Assembly (NCBI GenBank): GCA_032622095.1
Contig: CP136066.1
Location: 152,793,152-152,857,151 of the forward strand
DNA: 64,000 nt
Direction of reading: 5' to 3'
Source: Siphonodentalium dalli
Lineage: Eukaryota > Mollusca > Scaphopoda > Gadilida > Siphonodentaliidae
This document shows positions 57,412 through 64,000 of this stretch, piece by piece (within the stretch, counting starts at the first letter, position 1; each line of letters opens with the position of its first letter). The notes under the pieces were generated by a model. The model made no database searches. It saw only the letters and a program-made list of their open reading frames with translations, and was not told where the DNA came from. Made by a program: the position numbers and the translations under genes.

Positions 57412-58345
57412 TATTTATTTTTATGAAACTGATTATGATGTCACATTTGTATTGGTATTCTTTTATCAATTAATATCAGTTTTATTAAACAAAAATTCTC
57501 ATATAAAACCAACCTTCTAGCAGGACAGGAAAACAGCCATTTTTAAGACAGAAATCTCAAGGAAACGGTCGAAGCTTACCAAGAGGGAGAACTTTATCTT
57601 AGTGGCATCCTCAATCAATGCAAATTTCATTTAAAGTAAGATATTTCATTGCAAATATCGCTCCATTGCATCAGAAATACACCACTTTATTATGCTTTTA
57701 TAGTCTGTTTTATCTGTATTTTAGACACAAAAAATCTATTTGTATTCCTGAAATCAGGATTTATAAAAATTATGTTTTTGTAATTGTGACCCAGAACAGA
57801 TACACTCTCTTTAGAAAGAGAGATTGTTTTTTAAGAACAACAGCATAATTGTTCAAAAATAGTAACATTTGTTGTCCCACAGTCATAAATAGTACAGAAA
57901 AATATGAAATAAAATTTGTTTTCTAATGACAGAATCTTTCAATTACAGGTCTATTCGACTCAGATTTATTGTCCCCCAAAACAAAAGATAGAAATGAGTG
58001 GTGTCTGTCCATCCATCCAAAATGTTTGTTATCTAATTTAGTATGTATATTAATCACATGACTAATTTGGATCCGGTTTGGTAATTATTTGGTTATGCCC
58101 CTTTTCGACTTTGCTGATTATTTTTGTTGTCCGGATGATAACTTGAGTTATAGTTATCTGATTTCAAATTTATTAAAGTTAGTAGGTGCATTAATCACAT
58201 GAAAATACAGGTCAGGTTCTAATTTGGTTTTTGCTTAACAATTTATGACCTAGTTATACCCCTGTTTGACATAGAATTTGCCTATTATTTCTTTATTATT
58301 GATTGATTATTATAACTCAGCCTGGTTATTTATATTCAGGAATAC
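57412..58345. other. Downstream of UBR7, no gene recognised
   Basis: AT-rich with AATAAA near 57908 and degenerate units of a 'gttatgcccctttt' repeat at 58030-58280. Confidence 0.4.
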
Positions 58346-58470
58346 AGTAAAAACTCCCCAAACCAGACCCTCTATAATCCAAATCCCTCTCCATAAAGAA
58401 TGAACTGTATGGTCCTGATTGAATTCTCACTAAAAATTATTTCTGAAACATCCGCATTCCGAACAACAAA
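58346..58470. repeat. Half copy of the pogo-like element, inverted
   Basis: ACAGTAAAAACTCCCCAAAC, then 'aatccctctcc', matching the reverse complement of 57300-57411. Confidence 0.55.
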
Positions 58471-58756
58471 TGGGATGTTGAGTCCCTAAGCGATCGAACA
58501 CATGTGTTTTGACCTCCTTCAATTTTTGTGATAATCCCGTTGATACATGTTGCTTCAGGAGTTTAGATTTAATTTTCCAGATATCTCTATTGATAATTGG
58601 TCCAGAAATATTAGCCTATACCACTAGTACACTACTATGATGGAATTCATAGATCTTCACAAGATTGACCAGAGGTCTGCACCTCATACTGACCTGCCTT
58701 TTCTCATTGACTGAGCTCTAGGCTTATCAGCATCACCAACAGTCTGGGTGAACGTC

Positions 58757-58781
58757 GACTCTATATTTGAAATATAGAGTC
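58757..58781. repeat. Perfect 25-bp hairpin
   Basis: GACTCTATATTT, a central G, then the exact reverse complement. It lies 131 bp upstream of the candidate exon at 58912. Confidence 0.8.
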
Positions 58782-58911
58782 TGGAGCTAATGTCGCCAAA
58801 ACCATTTCTATTCAGCGAAGAGCTTCCCCAAAATGACGTCACAGATTTTAAAAAATACATCGATGATTGACAGGTGTCCCCACGTGTTATTTGTTGTGCT
58901 TCGCAATAACA

Positions 58912-59203
58912 ATGGCCGACTCATCAACCCATAGAAGGCCTGTGTCGCGACATAAACTTACAGAAGATAATATTTGTCATGTGTGCGACTATTCTTTTTC
59001 GGGAGATGAACTCGCTGCATCAACGGGAAAGCTGCATCCGAGAGCAAAAAATAACGTTGTCATCAAAAATGATGCTTTAGAACTATTTAAAAGCATAAAA
59101 TTAAGTCATTTCCTCGGTGTTTAACTTTCAGATGACTTTTTGACGACAAATAATTTGATTTGCAAACCATGTTACAATAAAGTAAATCAAATACACGGAC
59201 ATG
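58912..59203 (+). pseudogene. Candidate zinc-binding exon with in-frame stop
   Basis: ATG at 58912 (good context) opens MADSSTHRRPVSRHKLTEDN, then ICHVCDYSFSG and LELFKSIKLSHFLGV, and meets TAA at 59122-59124. The same frame continues SDDFLTTNNLICKPCYNKVN...GHE up to a consensus donor gtgagt at 59204. Two CxxC pairs about 70 residues apart suggest a zinc-binding N-terminus of a transposon or zinc-finger protein. The stop may be a mutation, making this a pseudogene. Family not recognised. Confidence 0.45.
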
Positions 59204-59869
59204 AGTGAGTTCTATTTATATTTATGGGAGGCCAAGTTGGTACCATACGCAGGCCTATCTATCAGGTCCAGCACATCCTTCAAATTAATCGGAATCGTAC
59301 CGAATTTCGATCGGAGAAATACCGACGAAATTCCGCTCTGTTACTATATTTAGAGGTGACATTATGGGAGTCTCCGCCCACTAACACTTGTTTATTAACC
59401 CATACGGTTTCATTGGACGGAAAATAATTTACGCAATCAATCAGATTACGGAATCCCGAGGACTTGGAAATGAGATAGCGATGTTATCCGTCAGACCTAA
59501 TATTCAATGTTGTAATGAATATTTTGGTATGAGTTTACTCAGACTGCATCACCAATTGTTTAAGGGCTGATGGATATTCAATAATATGGGAAGTCTTTTT
59601 CAATTTTTTTTTACTGTCTTATGCTATGCTAGACATTGCGGTAAAATGACATTTAGCATGCCAAGATATGGAGTGGATGAATTCACCATACATGTGTCAA
59701 TAAAACAATCTTAGATTAGCTTTCTCATTCAAAATCTATGTAATTACTTTCTAGTTTCCAATCTTTGCAGGTAAAGGGTAAATCTGGTCACAAGTCTTGT
59801 TACAATAATCATTGGCTTTATACATGTAATAACATTTAACATATATATCATTATAAAATCATTGTTCAA
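59204..59869. other. Stretch without recognised features
   Basis: If the exon at 58912 belongs to a longer gene, its next exon is not visible here on the + strand. Confidence 0.35.
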
Positions 59870-60062
59870 CAAGCCTGCAAATAGTGTCTCTGACAATGTT
59901 AATTTGAGACGATAGATACTTCCCAGAATATGAGGCCTAAGCAGAATCAGGTCCCCGCTGGATGAATTTGGTGATGCTAGCCCACTGCACGGGATAGTAC
60001 CGCTAAATTCACCCTCTGGGGACCTCATTCTGCAAATGACAGACACACTATTTACAGGCTTG
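59870..60062. mobile_element. Single-hairpin remnant, 'GCAGAATGAGG' family
   Basis: CAAGCCTGCAAATAGTGT to ACAGGCTTG with one hairpin (59940-60033). The left hairpin is deleted, so the two termini are closer together. Confidence 0.7.
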
Positions 60063-60919
60063 TCCATCAAGGCGCTTAGTCGATTTACAACATAATAATA
60101 TTTCTCGATCAAATGACTTGCAGTATTGGCTGCTTTACAATTTCCATTTTATGAATTACTATTTTAGTTTGTAAACTTGAAGCAGTTTGCTGTTGAAATT
60201 GTCTGGCAAAAAGTTTGCAGACGTATGTCTCAGGGTGGTTAATATGGTAGGAAATTATATAGAGAGTAATCACTTGATTGAACAGGTGACGTGAAATAAT
60301 TCATGAGAGGCAGGGACGTTGTACAAACACGAGAGCTGTGCTCAGGTGTATTACAAAAAAATTCTCTGCGTCAAATTTCACATCACCAGTTCAAACAAGT
60401 TATTATTTTTTTATTATGTTCAACAATAAACATCTGATTTACCAGAAATCAGAATAATACCCCCATTATACCCATGACGCACACATTTCGATATCACGTA
60501 TGAATACATAACACGCTAGTTAAAGTTACTTAATTCACTAGTGAAATTATCGTTTTTAATCACTTGAGAAATCAAGGTAAATCACACATAGGAATGTAAT
60601 AAATAATTATAACTGATGCTATGATTCATTTAAAAACATATTATTTTATTCTGGCTGTGAAAGAAATTAACTTTTGCTATGATCTGTCATCATGTTTAAA
60701 CATATTGTAACCTGTGATATGAAGGTGTATTATTAATAAAAATTTCAAGACAGACTAACTAGTCCTGATCATGTGACAAATTCAATAGCTCTTACTGTGA
60801 TGTGGTTAATTCTTATGATCTTCGTGGGGAATGCTACTTGGAGATATGGCCCTGTGAATCAGGGGTTTACAGTCTAATTGAATCAATGGTTAGATTCGCA
60901 AATCAAATAGAATCCAATA
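60063..60919. other. Stretch without recognised features
   Basis: AT-rich; no gene or repeat recognised. Confidence 0.35.
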
Positions 60920-61126
60920 TATACAAGAGCTAAACCTGGGTATCAAAATACCAGTTTCAGCGAACAATTGTTTGATGATAATACCAGTTTTGTGAACCTG
61001 GGTAATTTAGTGCCCAAAACCATGGGATAAAGACCGTTTTACTACGTGTAGTGGGACAGAATGGGGAATCATATGTAGTTACAGGGCAAAGAATGGGCGA
61101 TGGAATGTGTTACAATGTGTAAGACC

Positions 61127-61246
61127 AGCCCTCATAATTCAAATTGTTTGGCTTCAGCAAATGCTACAGCAACCATTGATATGGGGACAGTTTGCTTCAG
61201 CAAATGGCTTCGGCATTGCTGATTGCTGTAGCCAATTATGAGGGCT
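61127..61246. mobile_element. 120-bp hAT-like MITE
   Basis: AGCCCTCATAATT and its mirror, with a perfect 8-bp duplication GTAAGACC (61119-61126 and 61247-61254). It sits inside dispersed repeat copy 2, which confirms the limits. Confidence 0.85.
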
Positions 61247-61559
61247 GTAAGACCCACCACCAAACCGCTGGAAGTTTAATTCAGTCGCAAAAAAAGAATA
61301 TTCTCATCTTCAAAAGTATAAAAGTTGGTACAGTTTGTGTTTCGAAAATCATGAACTTTGTTAGTCTGCGTGTATATTTCAATAATGCCTAGAAGAAAAT
61401 ATCCCTGATTAATCAAGATTGTTTGCATTTGTAAAAATGTTTACAATGACTCCCTACAATTATGTGATTGGGCGAGGTGAGCATTACACTATTACTGTCA
61501 CATCGTTGGGGAGATATGGTACAAATAACTACACCAAAACAAAAAACAGCGTTATTATA

Positions 61560-61849
61560 CAGTAATGCCCTAAATAATCAACTCCTTAACCACAGCAGAA
61601 TTATGGGTAACTTTTCATTATTTAGTCGGAAATATGGCTTGTTGCCATTCATCGGAAAGCTCTCAACCACAGCAGAATTATGGGTAACTTTTCATTATTT
61701 ATTCGGAAATATGGCTTGTTGCCATTCATCGGAAAGCTCTCACTGAGAGCTTTCCGATGAATGGCAACAAGCCATATTTCCGAATAAATAATGAAAAGTT
61801 ACCCATAATTCTGCTGTGGTTAAGGAGTCGATTATTTAGGGCATTACTG
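61560..61849. mobile_element. Mariner-like MITE with duplicated left arm and long hairpin
   Basis: CAGTAATGCCCTAAATAATC at the left, mirrored at the right, TA on both sides. A 70-75 bp arm occurs twice in tandem (about 61596-61665, 61666-61741). A third, inverted copy follows (61743-61820), so the last two form a near-perfect hairpin of about 78 bp per arm. Relative of 26254-26389. Confidence 0.8.
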
Positions 61850-62035
61850 TAATTATTATAATAGACCTATAGTTGAAATTGAAATTTAGAACAAAGCATC
61901 TTCAACCTCGTGTTCTTTTTCACTCGCAAGAATGTCAAGAAGGGTGATTAAAAAAATATTTGAATCCTATGATCGAATCGAATTGGCAGCCCAATTCGAG
62001 AATCGAATCAAATCTCGAAGCTTCTTTGTGCCTTA

Positions 62036-62983
62036 TTTTGAGGTTAGGAAGTACCTTCGAAACTGTTGAGGTTTCACAAACAACAATACAAATCCCTTCT
62101 TATTCCACACTTATATCTGCATTTCTCTTGATTACGTTACATCAGAACTTGTGATAATTTCACCCAAAATTTGTCCCAAATGCACCCGTGCAATCCCAAT
62201 AGCTTGCATGGCGTGAGAAGCTGTAATTTAATGCTCTCGTTTGTTATACTACAAGTTACAACTCGAGTGATGGCACCTGTAACGCTGCGCCACATCAAAC
62301 TTGTGCAGACAATGTTCACACCCCTGTGTGGTTCTGTGAACTTCTGTATCTATACTCCCTCCCAGGCAAATATTACAATTTTCTGTTAGTACTCCGTTAT
62401 CAAAGAGTTAAACAAATGTAATCTCCATTCTTTTCTAACAGCTGGTGGTATTGCTAGAATTTTACTTCTGCTGTTTCATATCATTGATGAGTAGTTTACT
62501 TTGGGAATGATCAGATAATAAATATGTTCATATATTATCTGAACATTCCCTCCAAATGACTAAATAGGAATAGGTCTTCTGCACTTGTTCTAGCTAAACA
62601 CCATTGAGATGAACAATACACCATTTCAATATGTCTTTATAATTGAATGGGAGAATACATACAATAGTGAAAAGGTGGTAAAATCATAAAAGTTTGTAAA
62701 ACCATCATCACTAAGTTATAGACTGTTCTTATAATATTATTTATAACTCTCCAATGACATAATGCATGTCTCATGTTGAAACCTTTGTTATGTAAACAAT
62801 ACTGTTACAGTGCTATAAAGTTGAGCAAATTCTGATAAAATCTTCAATTTTGTGTTGCAAAAGGGCCAGAGCGATGAAAAATTTCCAGAAAACAAATTTT
62901 CAACTAAAAAAATTTGACTTTCAATTGAATTTGTGATGATTATCGATAAAGTTACTGGCAGCTGGCACTGTAACAACAGTCCT
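62036..62983. other. Stretch without recognised features
   Basis: AT-rich; no gene or clear repeat. Confidence 0.35.
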
Positions 62984-63200
62984 AACAGTCTAAACATCCA
63001 ACATGTTCAAACAGTCTAAACATCCAACTGTTACCAACATGTTCAGTCCAACAGTCTAAACATCCAACTGTTACCAACATGATCAAACAGTCTAAACACC
63101 AACTGTTACCAACATGTTCAGTCTAACAATCTAAACATCCAACTGTTACCAACATGTTCTGACAGTCTAAACATCCAACTGTTACCAACATGTTCAACCG
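62984..63200. repeat. 35-bp minisatellite
   Basis: Five to six units of 'aacagtctaaacatccaact' plus 'gttaccaacatgttc', with small variants. Confidence 0.85.
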
Positions 63201-63500
63201 TTGGAAATTTCACGCCTGGAACATGAGTTGGAAATTTCAAAACAAAAATATGTTGAAATTGTTCTGATAGTTCGATTTTCCAACTAATCTTTAGTGTAAA
63301 ATGTATTGATTTTAGAAGAACATTTGTATATTTTCAGACGACGATTGGTAATTTTTTTTTCACTGAAAGGTTCATCAGTTGGAAAGTTTTCAGCCAAATA
63401 GGGGGTGTCAAGTTAGAAATGTCCAAAAGTAGAACAACTTGAGGTACCAGTTGGGAATTTTTGTCTGATTATTCAGGGGGGGGGGTGCAATTGGAAATTC
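63196..63500. repeat. Dispersed repeat related to 10620-10900
   Basis: 'gttggaaatttca', 'gttgaaa.t.ttct..tag' and 'gggggtgtcaggtt' patterns in the same order as in the block inserted into the Gypsy gag. The minisatellite runs directly into it. Confidence 0.6.
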
Positions 63501-64000
63501 TAAGTTAACCACGGTCAGTCTTTCTGTTCTAATTGCATTCTCCCATTCAGTTAAAAAAGTACACATTGGAATGGTACAGTGTATATTATTCATTTGGAAG
63601 GATGTTAAGGATATATGAGCAATGCACGTGCAGAAAAATTAATATTCAATGGTGGGAAATGTTTAGATAATAAGTTCAGCAAAGGCCTATCTGTTATCTG
63701 AACATTTTCTGAGGGAATTACTTGTCAATGAATATTTAGTATTGTAATGGTTAAAAACCCACACCCAATGGGGAAAATCTAGCCAGGTCCCTTGTCATTT
63801 CAAGAAAACCGCCTTTTCATCGATCAGGCAAGATTTCAACCATGGTTGAAGGAGGTGCTGTTGTTAAAGGTACTCAATTCGATTAAGCACCCCTAAATTA
63901 CTATTTCTTTGGCTTGGGGGGGGGGGGGGGGGGTAAAAAATATTTGATTCAAGTCGAGGAACCCACCATTCAAAGCTCAGAGTGATCAGATAACGATTTT
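63501..64000. other. Window end, no gene recognised
   Basis: Contains an 18-base G run at 63916-63933 and nothing else of note. Confidence 0.4.

Larger units (their letters stand above)
60920..62035. repeat. Dispersed repeat, copy 2 (inverted to 30-840)
   Basis: The reverse complement follows 30-840 throughout, interrupted by the insertions at 61127-61246 and 61560-61849. Without them its length is about 700 bp. Confidence 0.7.

Noticed and set aside
62984-63200. CRISPR-like array
   Set aside because: Direct 35-bp tandem repeats without distinct spacers.

Overview
The window reads as invertebrate-animal nuclear DNA: AT-rich, intron-rich and densely packed with transposable elements. No bacterial-style operon, rRNA, tRNA or CRISPR was recognised. 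Several repeats carry short phrases (for example 'gagttatggccctt') that I associate loosely with molluscan and other marine-invertebrate genomes. That is a weak impression, and I do not name a species.

The one intact host gene is UBR7, the UBR-box and PHD-finger protein. I rebuilt it by hand as 11 exons on the + strand, from ATG 14082 to TGA 56854. Each junction has a GT donor and an AG acceptor, the phases agree throughout, and the product is 430 residues. The introns run from 0.86 to 12.2 kb and are mostly mobile-element debris.

Layout. 30-840: dispersed repeat with an inverted partner at 60920-62035. 852-4005: A-B-A-B-A composite array of a 451-bp inverted-repeat element and a 0.9-kb spacer. 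5230-5447: non-LTR retrotransposon relic. 6040-12406: dead Ty3/Gypsy-like LTR retrotransposon on the minus strand (two LTRs, primer-binding-site and polypurine-tract candidates, gag and integrase remnants). Its protease, reverse transcriptase and RNase H region is missing; in that place lies a GC-richer, frameshifted protein relic (zinc-binding, SAP-like, possible family-B polymerase start). 14082-56854: UBR7. 56834-56976: tandem repeat over the UBR7 stop. 57055-58900: pogo/Tigger-like fragments. 58912-59203: candidate zinc-binding exon with an in-frame stop. 60920-64000: more repeats and a 35-bp minisatellite.

The mobile elements fall into recognisable groups: TTAA-flanked piggyBac-like miniature elements (several families); hAT-like elements with 8-bp target duplications (42440, 34779, 23889, 61127, 30685); mariner-like palindromes (26254, 61560); and LINE fragments (5230, 19573, 28592). 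Two unrelated-looking families share one architecture, two long hairpins between terminal inverted repeats, and several copies sit within about 35 nt of UBR7 splice sites. Other leads are a partial copy of UBR7 exon 2 in intron 2 and the tandem triplication of the UBR7 C-terminal codons. All coordinates come from reading by eye and may be off by a few bases in the degenerate repeats.
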